DNA from: Ridgeia piscesae
Taxonomy: Eukaryota; Annelida; Polychaeta; Sabellida; Siboglinidae
Direction of reading: 5' to 3'
NCBI GenBank assembly: GCA_025642075.2
Contig: JAODUO010001061.1
Span: 92,501-156,500, forward strand
DNA length: 64,000 nt
Below the pieces are notes generated by a model. That model did no database searches. It was not told the DNA's origin and saw nothing but the letters and a program-made list of their open reading frames with translations. This document shows positions 30,074 to 42,471 of the stretch, in pieces (position 1 is the first letter of the stretch; each line of letters starts with the position of its first letter). Position numbers and translations under genes: made by a program.

Positions 30074-31414
30074 GTAGGGAAAGGTCGCACAAAGTGGGCC
30101 CCCTAAACTAAAAACAGCATACATTTCCCATATATTAATAAATTTACATTTTATTTTCATAAACAAAGTTCCAACCTTTATCTAACAATATGCATAGTGT
30201 TAGATAAAGGTTGGAACTTTGTAGTGCATTAAAGTTCACATGTAAACTTTAATGCACTACTAATTTGTTTATGTATGCCTTGGGCGTCTGAATATATCAC
30301 ACAGAAACGTGTCTTTAAAAACGGGAAGGCAAAGTGGGTCCCCTTCTGAAACATTGTCGCCAGCCACTCATCAGCGCACGTCTCACATGTAAATGCACGG
30401 TCATTATAACAGGCACAACCCTCACGTGCCCACGCTTTGCATTCCCCAAGTTTGATCCATTTCTCCTAATTTGCTGCCCGAAAACCGCTCGCAGCAATAC
30501 AGGCATGGCGTCATATATGTCTACTTTAGAAGTCGATTTGCTGCTCGCGAAATGTCGCAATGGCTTCGTGGACTTCAACTTGCTTCCACGGGCTATTCTA
30601 CCCATGTTGGGCTGTAGCTCGTCACTACGCGGCGTGTTGGTGGCTTTCTTCTTCAGCTCCAATTGTTGTTTGTATGGGCCGAATGTGACGAAGCAGATCT
30701 TTCCACGTCAGTTCCTTTTTCTGGGTGTTTGTTCGCACAATTCAGGAATAGACGACACGGTCGTGATATGGACAACCGTGCATGTTCCTCTGGTTTCTCT
30801 GTGGACATCCCATGGATAATGTTGCATCGACATTTGTTGCCACGTTCAAGTGTAAGCCTTTACTGGGTAAACGTAATTATACTTTTATTGTCGCCTTGGG
30901 TGAGATAAGTATATGTGCAGTATAGTATTATACACGTATAGATTTGTATTAATCTGGTAGCATTATTAAATGTGTGATTTAGTTCCCTCAATCATAATAC
31001 ATAGCCTATTCTACCTAAAACTATGCTAACGAGGCTGCCATCATATTTCAAAATATGGATGATGAGGACAAATTGGGCCATGTTTCTTTAAAAACCGATT
31101 CGCGCCACCTAATTAAATTTCAATTTGCGCTTAGCATGGCTAATGCAAATGAGTTTCACACGCCATAGAATGGCCATATTTTCGTAGTATATTAAGGGGT
31201 TTACAATACTTAACAAACCATGTAAATATTTTAAGAAAAGTATGAAATATGAACTTTTTTATTTCACCTGTTTCAATTCGCGTTACTGGCTTTCATGTAT
31301 TGTTCAAAGGTGTTCTATCTGTGGCGGCTTAGTTTTCCCCAAACGAATTTACTCGTATGACTGCGAAAAATAGACACTTTAGTTTAGGGGCCCACTTTGT
31401 GCGACCTTCCCTAC
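30074..31414. mobile_element. TIR DNA element of unknown superfamily
   Basis: About 35-bp terminal inverted repeats: left GTAGGGAAAGGTCGC then acaaagtgggccccc; right, reversed, GTAGGGAAGGTCGC then acaaagtgggcccc. A third related stretch (gcaaagtgggtcccc) lies at 30,329. An internal minus frame of 115 codons (30,315-30,662) and an overlapping plus frame of 161 codons are unrecognised. No convincing target duplication. Confidence 0.7.
30164..30260. repeat. Two adjacent near-perfect hairpins
   Basis: Hairpin 1: 24-nt perfect arms at 30164-30187 and 30198-30221 with a 10-nt loop. Hairpin 2: a near-perfect 40-nt palindrome at 30221-30260. They abut without spacer, inside the TIR element. Confidence 0.9.
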
Positions 31415-31619
31415 GGTGTTAACAATTTGTTTTACGGTTTCGTAATAATGAAACAACGTATGCAAAACAAATTGGTTCCATCAGTCTGAGAGCGCCATCA
31501 ATATACCTACAACATGGTGCGGGTCCGAAGAGAACCAGTTCTATGATCCATCAGTTCTTGTAACGTATTGACATTGTCACGGGACATGTGGTCATGCATG
31601 TGCTTTGATGTAGGTGTCA

Positions 31620-33110
31620 TCATCATCATCAGTGGTCTCTCAAAACGAGGATGACGTCTTCCAATTAAGGTCGGTCATGTGTCCTGAGGTGACTCAAGAG
31701 CCCGATTCTTGATTTGCAGAGCTTGTTGTAGCAGGAGGTGCCAGATGGGAGGAGACGTGACGTTGAGACATCTCCCTCTCCTTTCTCCTCTGCCGTTTCT
31801 CAGCCTCATGAAGTAGACGGTTTGTCTCCAATGTAGCCATTGCCTGATGTATGCCACGCCGCCAAATTGGACGGTCCCCAACCATTAGTTCCCAGTGGTT
31901 GATGTCAGTTTGGCCTTTCTTCATGTAATGTTTAGCAGCTTTCAGTCGTTTTCTCTGGCCACCACGTGTTCCCATGCCATTATTATGTTAGTTGTGCAAA
32001 CAGCACTTGTCGGGGGAGACGTTTGTCCGATATTCTAACACAGTGGCCAGCCCAGCGGAGTTGGTTCTGCATTATCATTGCCTCAATACTAGTAGTGCTG
32101 ACCTCCATGCTGATATTGGCGTTGGTGCGGCGATCTTCCCATCGGATACTAAGAATCTTTCTGAGGCAACGTTGATGGAATTTCTCAAGGGTCTTCAGAT
32201 GACATCGATATGTTAATGATGAAGATTATCGTTGCGCAGTTTCCTAAAGGATGTGCTGGTACAGCATATACGGTATTGAATGATTGCTTCAGTGGTGGCC
32301 TTCTAGGATAGATGACTCCCTAAGTACCTGTTCAACAACCTTTGTGGTTGTTCCAGATATCTTGTTGTCGGGGTCCTTCAATGTTGTCTGGAGCGGGTTG
32401 GTAGATGATCTTTTTTATGTTGAGAGAAAGTCCGACACTTTGATATGCTTTTGTAAGGAGGTCGAGGCTTGGCTGAAGCTCATCTGCTGTGTTGGCAAGA
32501 ATGACACAGTCATCAGCATACTGAATACAACGGCAGTCGTTGTCACTTTTATCTTGGCTTTGAGACGACTCAGATTGAAAAGTCTCCCATCGAGCCGTAG
32601 TCAGTTTCAATCCTACGCGGAAGGCGGCCGCGGACAAGAAAGGGCATGGCACATACTAGGTAGACAGTGAAGAGAGTCGGTGCGATAACGTATCCCGACT
32701 TCACCCCTGTACGGAAGGTGAAAGGCGCTGTTTCAGTACCGTTGATGACGACAGTTGCCGTGTTCTTGTCGTGGATAGGTTGTGATAAAGTTGGCAGGGC
32801 ACCCAAATCGGGACAAAACTTTTCCATAGAACTTCACGATTGCTGGAGTCGAAGCTAGCTAAGCCTTTGTCTAGTCTATGATAAGCCATATAAAGATCCT
32901 TGTTTTGTTCCCGACATTTTTTCCTGAATTTATCAGGCCACAAAGATCATGTCCGTGCTTCCTCGAGATGACCGGAAGCCACAATTGGCTTTCGGGTAGA
33001 ATTGTTTCTGTTAGCGGGAGCAAGCGGTTACGAAAAACAAGGGCGAGTATTTTCCCAGCTAAGGAAAGAAGGGCAATGCATCGATAGTTCCGGCCCACAG
33101 TCTGATTTAG
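31620..33110 (-). mobile_element. Non-LTR retrotransposon ORF2 remnant
   Basis: Reading the minus strand: NYRCIALLSLAGKILA and LLPLTETILPESQ (RT start), RKKCREQNKDLYMAY, a GVKSGYVIAPTLFTVYL block, IQYADDCVILANTADELQ (RT Y-A-D-D), LEKFHQRCLRKIL, QLRWAGHCVRISDKRLPRQ and a C-terminal RQRRKEREM region. Same general family as the 22.6-26.0 kb copy but opposite strand. Multiple frameshifts. Confidence 0.88.
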
Positions 33111-33307
33111 TTTGGTAGGTGTGGTGCAGCGGTGTAACGTTTCCTAGTCTCGCTTGGCTGCGTAACCTCGCCGAGAAGATAGTCTAGTGAAACATAGCCC
33201 TTTGCTTATGTAACCCTTTTATAGTGTCACTGCTCGAAGCCGCCAGACGGTATTACTGTTTTTGATAAATTTACAGGTTTACGTGTACAATAAATATTTA
33301 TATAATA

Positions 33308-33470
33308 TGGCGCGGTGGCCGAGTGGTTAGAGTGCCGGACTCCCGACCTGAGGGACCTGGGTTCGGTGGTTCTGTATCGATAGAGCTACCATGTCGAAAC
33401 TTTGGCTATTTCGTTCACTCTACATCGCCTGTCCCTTCCAGCCCCCCCCCCACTGGCCAGCGTGGAAGGG
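33308..33470 (+). mobile_element. tRNA-derived SINE
   Basis: A box in ggtggccgagtggttagag, degenerate B box ggttcggtggttc, then a body with ttcactctacatcgcc that matches ttcactctacattgct in the SINE at 49.3 kb. Confidence 0.65.
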
Positions 33471-33639
33471 CAGGCCAAAAATCCAGCATACAAAGCACTA
33501 CGTACAAAGCCATGACCCCCCATACCCCAGCGGCACCATTCTTTCCAGGCAACAACCATATAAACATCGATACATTGAAAGCATGTGAATATACCATCTC
33601 GAAGATACTTGTCAAGCTGTAAACTAAATGCTGATTAGA

Positions 33640-34270
33640 AAGACGCGGAAGAACGTTAAGATGGTGACAATCTTCAAGAATGGAAATTAGAAAGATAAAG
33701 AATTACAGACCGATATGTGTACAGACCACATCCACGTCGTAAACCAACTGAAGGAGAAGTGCATTGCGTTCGTCGACTATAAGAAAGCCTACGATTCAGA
33801 ACAGACTTGGAAAACCAGAGGCTTGAGGATAGACAGCGAATATCTCAGTCATCTTCGCTTCGCCGACGACATATTCATATGTATACGCGTTAGACCAAAA
33901 GGACTACAACAAAAGCCACAGGAACGAATAGCTGATGAAAGTAAAAATCGGGGTCTGACGATGAACAAGTCGAAGACAAAGGTGATGACACACAAATACA
34001 CCACTAGGAAGAGCACGTTGAAAGCTACGTCTATCTGGGACAGGGATACAGCACAAGAGAAGAAAAAAGAAGACAATGAGAAGAATCACGGCCGGATGGA
34101 CAACATTCGCCAAGCATCGCGACCTCTTCAAGATAACACTGGAACATGCTTGAAGAGACATATATGTCTACAACTCATGCGTACTTCCTGTGATTACGTA
34201 GGTTTATGGCGCCGAAACTTGAGTACTTACACTTTAATAAACACTTTAAGTAAACAAACAGAAACATAAT
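33640..34270 (+). mobile_element. RTE-type non-LTR retrotransposon fragment with internal deletion
   Basis: Frames give VTIFKNGN and NYRPI (33,670-33,715), DHIHVVNQLKEKC, AFVDYKKAYDSE (RT motif), then after a deletion YLSHLRFADDIFIC (RT F-A-D-D), MNKSKTKVMTH and NTGTCLKRH. The core between the two RT motifs is missing. Confidence 0.85.
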
Positions 34271-34317
34271 TATGACTGTTTAGAAACAGAAACAAAAGAA
34301 GTAGGAAGTTGTCTAGT

Positions 34318-34714
34318 AGAGTGAGGAGGGGAAATATACGCCCACTTTAAGAAAGAAATTGCATAATATATTATAATCAAAAATAGTAACGTTTATTAGA
34401 AATAAACACCAAATGCACCCAAAGAGGATGTTACACTTGATTAAAAGTCTGATTATTATAAATGCTCAAAATATGTGCATTTAAAAAACACTTAACAGTA
34501 GGCGTATTGCCCCTTGCTGGGGCAATATACGCCCACAGAAAGGAACAATTCGCTTACTTATTTGTGAACATTCACAGTAACGTTCTTGTCAGAAGAAAAC
34601 GAGATATGGCAGCAGTTGAAGAAACATAATATGTGGTATATAGTTCGTTAGGCGTTCGTTGGAAAAGTGGTAATGGCGTATTGCCTCACATGGGCGTATT
34701 ACCCCGTCCTACCA
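34318..34714. mobile_element. TIR MITE with internal head-to-head copy
   Basis: Left end contains ggggaaatatacgccca; right end, reversed, has gacggggtaatacgccca. An internal palindrome at about 34,501-34,535 (ggcgtattgcccc, 5-nt loop, ggggcaatatacgcc) looks like two ends joined. Confidence 0.6.
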
Positions 34715-35639
34715 TATAGATGGGCCTGAAATCTTAGGATTTGTAGTTGTTGATATATATATTGTATATGTATATGTATATGATGATATGTATTGTATTG
34801 ATATTTATGAATTATAGATTTTACGTTAAAATATTTTAATTCGCAATAAGCAACGATCAAGGGAGAAAGTACAAAAGCCTCCCAATCGTAAGAACGAACC
34901 AGCGTGACCGAGTCTATCAGTCGACGAACCAGGAAGTCTCGCCAAAATCTCGCGTGGCAGCGCCTACCGTCGTGACTTGCAATGCGGAAGGTGAACTCTC
35001 CCTATGAGTATCCAGTAATTCGTTAATTTGGTAAACATACCGAGTATACAGATGTTTAACTCTCTTTAAATTGAACAGGTTGGTACATATGGTTTCTTTT
35101 TGTGTTGGTGTCTCAACGTATATGTCTAACGTATATGGCAATTATCGGCATTTGACGTGTAAATATACATAGGCCCTACCAGTACCAGGAAGTCTCGCAG
35201 TTGCGTTGTTGTAATCGCAGCATTCTCCCCGATCGCACTGACCAGGAAGTGCTCCCCTTGTTAGATTTCGATTTGTGGTTATTCATTGTGTATGACCTTC
35301 CTTAGTAAGCGTAGTAGAGATATTACCTTCTTAAACATTTACTCGCGGTTTTTGTCGACTCTGTTTCATCCGTCAGTGATCTGGATTCCGGTTTCACATT
35401 TCAGCCTAAACTGAAGTAAAGTAAGTAAACTGCATGGTCAAACATGTGCAGGGCCCGATATTAACTTCCACAAAACACCTGCCCGGCAGGACAAGTACTA
35501 ATTCATGTTTACTTGCCCCAAAAGAAATTTGCTCATCTCACTAAAAACATGGTAAATATAATGGCAATGTTATTATTGCAACTTATGTTTTGTTTTTAAC
35601 CTAACCTAACATCGGTCTGGTGACTATATTCGCATTACC

Positions 35640-36470
35640 CAGCAAACAAGGAACCATTTCTGAACCAGTTGGCACGTGTCATACTGGTTCATAATTGGTA
35701 CCGCTCCACCAGTATGTGTTTTCATGTGTATTCATGTGAATACACGTGTTCTGCCTGTTTTCATGAATTTTGAACGAGTTTGACACGAGTCGTACTGGGT
35801 CAGAACTGGTACGTTTTCACTGGTACGTGTCATCACGTGAAAAATTCGTGATTTTACGGTAAACACATGTCAACACGCCAAATTTGTTCACAGAATCCAG
35901 TGAATTCACGTACGGAAACACGTGAATTGAGCCAGTTGAACTCGTGAATTCACTTACAGAACATGAAATCACGGGTTGTTGTTTGCTGTTTATACTAGCA
36001 AATTTAGTCTGGTGCGAAACCGGTTTCGCTCCCGTTGAACGTCCACACTACAAAATATAAACCGGATCAATGAGTTAAACGGGATTAAAGTAATCCACCT
36101 CCTTGCGGGGGTTTTGAACCAGTTTACTTTTGAACTGATTAAATTTTTTAGTGTGGACGCAAAGGGGATTAATGCAAAGTTGCCCTAAATGTGACTTTAT
36201 TGATTCCAGGTGTAGGGACTGACTTGGTAGATGTGACCATAATGTGACATAGGTAATTACTGTCCAGTCCACTTGCTCCCCTGTGACAAGATGTGGTCAT
36301 TAATAAAAAAAAAACATTTGTTGACAATATCTACACTGGGTCAGACAACTACAGTGTGAACTCAACAGGGTATCTGAACCGGATTAGTTAACTAATCTGG
36401 ATTAGTTAATGCACATCAACTAATCCGGCTTAAAACCCTTTTGTAGTGTGAACAGGGTATAAGTATCACA
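35640..36470. mobile_element. Degenerate MITE-like sequence
   Basis: 35,640-35,960 is rich in repeated cacgtg/gaattcac words in both orientations. 35,995-36,465 contains gtccacactacaaaa near its left end and, reversed, gttcacactacaaaagg near its right, with aaccggat/aatccgg words between. Boundaries unclear. Confidence 0.4.
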
Positions 36471-36967
36471 GTGAAGTGAAAATAGTGAACAATGATGCAT
36501 GTATGCAGCATTGAGGATTGCATCTGTTCTGACACAGGGTTGCAATCCATTTGGTACTGTAAGGTCACATAAGCATGCTGTTGTATGTTCTACCACAAGC
36601 AGACATTGACAGTTGGAAATATGTTATTTTATGATGAAACACACCAAGACAAACCTATGCTAGACTCAGGAATTGCTGGTTACTTCTTGGTGTGCATCAT
36701 GTTTAGGCAAGTGATCAATAACATAAATTGAACCAAGTTGGAATGAACCTTATAAAAAAATACAGTAAACTAAAGTCACAATATTACAATTTCTGATTAA
36801 TCAATCAAGGCAATAATCTCAGTAACTAGAAGAAATTCAAAAATAATTTTCATAATCTATTTTGGGGCAGTAAACAATAGTAAACCCGATTGGGAGAGAC
36901 TTCTTTCTAAAAATTGCTATGTGCGTGAGTATCGGGGGGTTTGAACACTCTGTAGTTTATTTTCAAA

Positions 36968-36969
36968 TA

Positions 36970-37064
<95 letters not shown>

Positions 37065-37065
37065 A
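36968..37065. repeat. (ATTG)n microsatellite
   Basis: About 24 tetranucleotide copies, no interruption. Confidence 0.98.
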
Positions 37066-37112
37066 TAAAAAGGTAGTTTGAATGTGTTAAAAAAATTGAT
37101 AAACTCTAAAAT

Positions 37113-37138
37113 GTTGACTGTCCCTGTGGTTGGTCCTG
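37113..37138. repeat. Isolated partial copy of the 81-bp satellite unit
   Basis: gttgactgtccctgtggttgg matches the unit (gttgacgcactgtccctgtggttgg) apart from a 4-base gap; it lies about 600 bp before the array. Confidence 0.7.
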
Positions 37139-37752
37139 TCTCTGCTTTTTGTGACTGCTGCTTTCAGTTCTATGTATAGTACCAGTATTGCATGTAGAAC
37201 TGAAATGAACAATGAAAGGAAATGCCAAATATCCGGGTAGGTGATTACAGTGCAGTGACCAGGTGGTGACTATGAATCATCAAAACACATTTCATTCATA
37301 ATTACCAACTCACTATTATAGTCTAAAGGTCACCATGACCACTTGGCCCATTTTAAAGTTTTTTGTATGTGGAGAGATAATTCAGATTATACACAACGAA
37401 TATACATTTTGTATCTAAGGGAATATTATAAATAAACAGTTTAGTTCTATCATGTTACATTTGAACATATCACTACATATTTTATTAACAGTTTATTTCA
37501 GTTTATTAATATTTCAGTTACCATAAAACCTGTCTTGTTGGCCTCAGTCATGACCAACTACTTTCTTGGACGACCATTTTCCTTGACATGGAAAGTTTCT
37601 GATTAAAATGTATTGAAAACAAATTATTATGTTTGGTAAATGATATTGTATGTATCTTACCCATCTAAGTGCCTTTTATAAATCATACATTTTATTGGAA
37701 GAAGAAAGATAGTAACAAGTAAAACTAACAGCATTGATTGAAGGTAGCGATA

Positions 37753-40700
37753 GCTGGTGTGTGTAACAAAGACTAACAGTTTGTCAAGTTGACGCACTGT
37801 CCCTGTGGTTGGTACTGCACAGACCACACAGCTGCTGGTGTGTGTAACAAAGACTAACAGTTTGTCAAGTTGACGCACTGTCCCTGTGGTTGGTACTGCA
37901 CAGACCACACAGCTGCTGGTGTGTGTAACAAAGACTAACAGTTTGTCAAGTTGATGCACTGTCCCTGTGGTTGGTACTACACAGACCACACAGCTGCTGG
38001 TGTGTGTAACAAAGACTAACAGTTTGTCAAGTTGACGCACTGTCCCTGTGGTTGGTACTACACAGACCACACAGCTGCTGGTGTGTGTAACAAAGACTAA
38101 CAGTTTGTCAAGTTGACGCACTGTCCCTGTGGTTGGTACTGCACAGACCACACAGCTGCTGGTGTGTGTAACAAAGACTAACAGTTTGTCAAGTTGACGC
38201 ACTGTCCCTGTGGTTGGTACTGCACAGACCACACAGCTGCTGGTGTGTGTAACAAAGACTAACAGTTTGTCAAGTTGACGCACTGTCCCTGTGGTTGGTA
38301 CTGCACAGACCACACAGCTGCTGGTGTGTGTAACAAAGACTAACAGTTTGTCAAGTTGACGCACTGTCCCTGTGGTTGGTACTGCACAGACCACACAGCT
38401 GCTGGTGTGTGTAACAAAGACTAACAGTTTCTCAAGTTGACGCACTGTCCCTGTGGTTGGTACTGCACAGACCACACAGCTGCTGGTGTGTGTAACAAAG
38501 ACTAACAGTTTGTCAAGTTGACGCACTGTCCCTGTGGTTGGTACTGCACAGACCACACAGCTGCTGGTGTGTGTAACAAAGACTAACAGTTTGTCAAGTT
38601 GACGCACTGTCCCTGTGGTTGGTACTACACAGACCACACAGCTGCTGGTGTGTGTAACAAAGACTAACAGTTTGTCAAGTTGACGCACTGTCCCTGTGGT
38701 TGGTACTACACAGACCACACAGCTGCTGGTGTGTGTAACAAAGACTAACAGTTTGTCAAGTTGACGCACTGTCCCTGTGGTTGGTACTACACAGACCCCA
38801 CAGCTGCTGGTGTGTGTAACAAAGACTAACAGTTTGTCAAGTTGACGCACTGTCCCTGTGGTTGGTACTACACAGACCACACAGCTGCTGGTGTGTGTAA
38901 CAAAGACTAACAGTTTGTCAAGTTGACGCACTGTCCCTGTGGTTGGTACTACACAGACCACACAGCTGCTGGTGTGTGTAACAAAGACTAACAGTTTGTC
39001 AAGTTGACGCACTGTCCCTGTGGTTGGTACTACACAGACCACACAGCTGCTGGTGTGTGTAACAAAGACTAACAGTTTGTCAAGTTGACGCACTGTCACT
39101 GTGGTTGGTACTACACAGACCACACAGCTGCTGGTGTGTGTAACAAAGACTAACAGTTTGTCAAGTTGACGCACTGTCCCTGTGGTTGGTACTACACAGA
39201 TCACACAGCTGCTGGTGTGTGTAACAAAGACTAACAGTTTGTCAAGTTGACGCACTGTCCCTGTGGTTGGTACTGCACAGACCACACAGCTGCTGGTGTG
39301 TGTAACAAAGACTAACAGTTTGTCAAGTTGATGCACTGTCCCTGTGGTTGGTACTACACAGACCACACAACTGCTGGTGTGTGTAACAAAGACTAACAGT
39401 TTGTCAAGTTGATGCACTGTCCCTGTGGTTGGTACTACACAGATCACACAGCTGCTGGTGTGTGTAACAAAGACTAACAGTTTGTCAAGTTGATGCACTG
39501 TCCCTGTGGTTGGTACTGCACAGACCACACAGCTGCTGGTGTGTATAACAAAGACTAACAGTTTGTCAAGTTGATGCACTGTCCCTGTGGTTGGTACTGC
39601 ACAGACCACACAGCTGCTGGTGTGTGTAACAAAGACTAACAGTTTGTCAAGTTGATGCACTGTCCCTGTGGTTGGTACTGCACAGACCACACAGCTGCTG
39701 GTGTGTATAACAAAGACTAACAGTTTGTCAAGTTGATGCACTGTCCCTGTGGTTGGTACTGCACAGACCACACAGCTGCTGGTGTGTATAACAAAGACTA
39801 ACAGTTTGTCAAGTTGATGCACTGTCCCTGTGGTTGGTACTGCACAGACCACACAGCTGCTGGTGTGTATAACAAAGACTAACAGTTTGTCAAGTTGATG
39901 CACTGTCCCTGTGGTTGGTACTGCACAGACCACACAGCTGCTGGTGTGTGTAACAAAGACTAACAGTTTGTCAAGTTGATGCACTGTCCCTGTGGTTGGT
40001 ACTGCACAGACCACACAGCTGCTGGTGTGTGTAACAAAGACTAACAGTTTGTCAAGTTGATGCACTGTCCCTGTGGTTGGTACTACACAGACCACACAGC
40101 TGCTGGTGTGTACAACAAAGACTAACAGTTTGTCAAGTTGATGCACTGTCCCTGTGGTTGGTACTGCACAGACCACACAGCTGCTGGTGTGTATAACAAA
40201 GACTAACAGTTTGTCAAGTTGATGCACTGTCCCTGTGGTTGGTACTGCACAGACCACACAGCTGCTGGTGTGTATAACAAAGACTAACAGTTTGTCAAGT
40301 TGATGCACTGTCCCTGTGGTTGGTACTGCACAGACCACACAGCTGCTGGTGTGTATAACAAAGACTAACAGTTTGTCAAGTTGATGCACTGTCCCTGTGG
40401 TTGGTACTGCACAGACCACACAGCTGCTAGTGTGTGTAACAAAGACTAACAGTTTGTCAAGTTGACGCACTGTCCCTGTGGTTGGTACTACACAGACCAC
40501 ACAGCTGCTGGTGTGTGTAACAAAGACTAACAGTTTGTCAAGTTGATGCACTGTCCCTGTGGTTGGTACTGCACAGACCACACAGCTGCTGGTGTGTGTA
40601 ACAAAGACTAACAGTTTGTCAAGTTGACGCACTGTCCCTGTGGTTGGTACTGCACAGACCACACAGCTGCTGGTGTGTGTAACAAAGACTAACAGTTTGT

Positions 40701-42451
40701 CAAGTTGATGCACTGTCCCTGTGGTTGGTACTACACAGACCACACAGCTGCTGGTGTGTGTAACAAAGACTAACAGTTTGTCAAGTTGACGCACTGTCCC
40801 TGTGGTTGGTACTGCACAGACCACACAGCTGCTGGTGTGTGTAACAAAGACTAACAGTTTGTCAAGTTGACGCACTGTCCCTGTGGTTGGTACTGCACAG
40901 ACCACACAGCTGCTGGTGTGTGTAACAAAGACTAACAGTTTGTCAAGTTGATGCACTGTCCCTGTGGTTGGTACTGCACAGACCACACAGCTGCTGGTGT
41001 GTGTAACAAAGACTAACAGTTTGTCAAGTTGACGCACTGTCCCTGTGGTTGGTACTGCACAGACCACACAGCTGCTGGTGTGTGTAACAAAGACTAACAG
41101 TTTGTCAAGTTGATGCACTGTCCCTGTGGTTGGTACTGCACAGACCACACAGCTGCTGGTGTGTGTAACAAAGACTAACAGTTTGTCAAGTTGATGCACT
41201 GTCCCTGTGGTTGGTACTGCACAGACCACACAGCTGCTGGTGTGTGTAACAAAGACTAACAGTTTGTCAAGTTGACGCACTGTCCCTGTGGTTGGTACTG
41301 CACAGACCACACAGCTGCTGGTGTGTGTAACAAAGACTAACAGTTTGTCAAGTTGATGCACTGTCCCTGTGGTTGGTACTGCACAGACCACACAGCTGCT
41401 GGTGTGTGTAACAAAGACTAACAGTTTGTCAAGTTGATGCACTGTCCCTGTGGTTGGTACTACACAGACCACACAGCTGCTGGTGTGTGTAACAAAGACT
41501 AACAGTTTGTCAAGTTGATGCACTGTCCCTGTGGTTGGTACTGCACAGACCACACAGCTGCTGGTGTGTGTAACAAAGACTAACAGTTTGTCAAGTTGAC
41601 GCACTGTCCCTGTGGTTGGTACTACACAGATCACACAGCTGCTGGTGTGTGTAACAAAGACTAACAGTTTGTCAAGTTGATGCACTGTCCCTGTGGTTGG
41701 TACTACACAGACCACACAGCTGCTGGTGTGTGTAACAAAGACTAACAGTTTGTCAAGTTGACGCACTGTCCCTGTGGTTGGTACTGCACAGACCACACAG
41801 CTGCTGGTGTGTATAACAAAGACTAACAGTTTGTCAAGTTGATGCACTGTCCCTGTGGTTGGTACTACACAGACCACACAGCTGCTGGTGTGTGTAACAA
41901 AGACTAACAGTTTGTCAAGTTGATGCACTGTCCCTGTGGTTGGTACTACACAGACCACACAGCTGCTGGTGTGTGTAACAAAGACTAACAGTTTGTCAAG
42001 TTGATGCACTGTCCCTGTGGTTGGTACTACACAGATCACACAGCTGCTGGTGTGTGTAACAAAGACTAACAGTTTGTCAAGTTGATGCACTGTCCCTGTG
42101 GTTGGTACTACACAGACCACACAGCTGCTGGTGTGTGTAACAAAGACTAACAGTTTGTCAAGTTGATGCACTGTCCCTGTGGTTGGTACTACACAGACCA
42201 CACAGCTGCTGGTGTGTGTAACAAAGACTAACAGTTTGTCAAGTTGATGCACTGTCCCTGTGGTTGGTACTACACAGACCACACAGCTGCTGGTGTGTGT
42301 AACAAAGACTAACAGTTTGTCAAGTTGATGCACTGTCCCTGTGATTGGTACTGCACAGACCACACAGCTGCTGGTGTGTGTAACAAAGACTAACAGTTTG
42401 TCAAGTTGACGCACTGTCCCTGTGGTTGGTACTGCACAGACCACACAGCTG
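37753..42451. repeat. 81-bp satellite array, about 58 copies
   Basis: Units contain gtgtgtaacaaagacta, acagtttgtcaagttg, actgtccctgtggttgg and cagaccacacagctgctg. Length is nearly invariant, so the minus strand keeps a 1,604-codon frame (37,657-42,471) with a 27-residue repeat. Variable sites (gacgcac/gatgcac, ctgcac/ctacac, gtgtgtaac/gtgtataac) change the residue (R/H, A/V, T/I). I see almost no silent changes, little hydrophilic sequence, no domain and no splice context. I call it satellite DNA, not a gene. Confidence 0.93.
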
Positions 42452-42471
42452 TAGTTATGGCCTGTGGTCAC

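Noticed and set aside
30334..30819. 161-codon frame as a host gene
   Set aside because: Lies within a TIR element and overlaps an opposite frame; no recognisable family.
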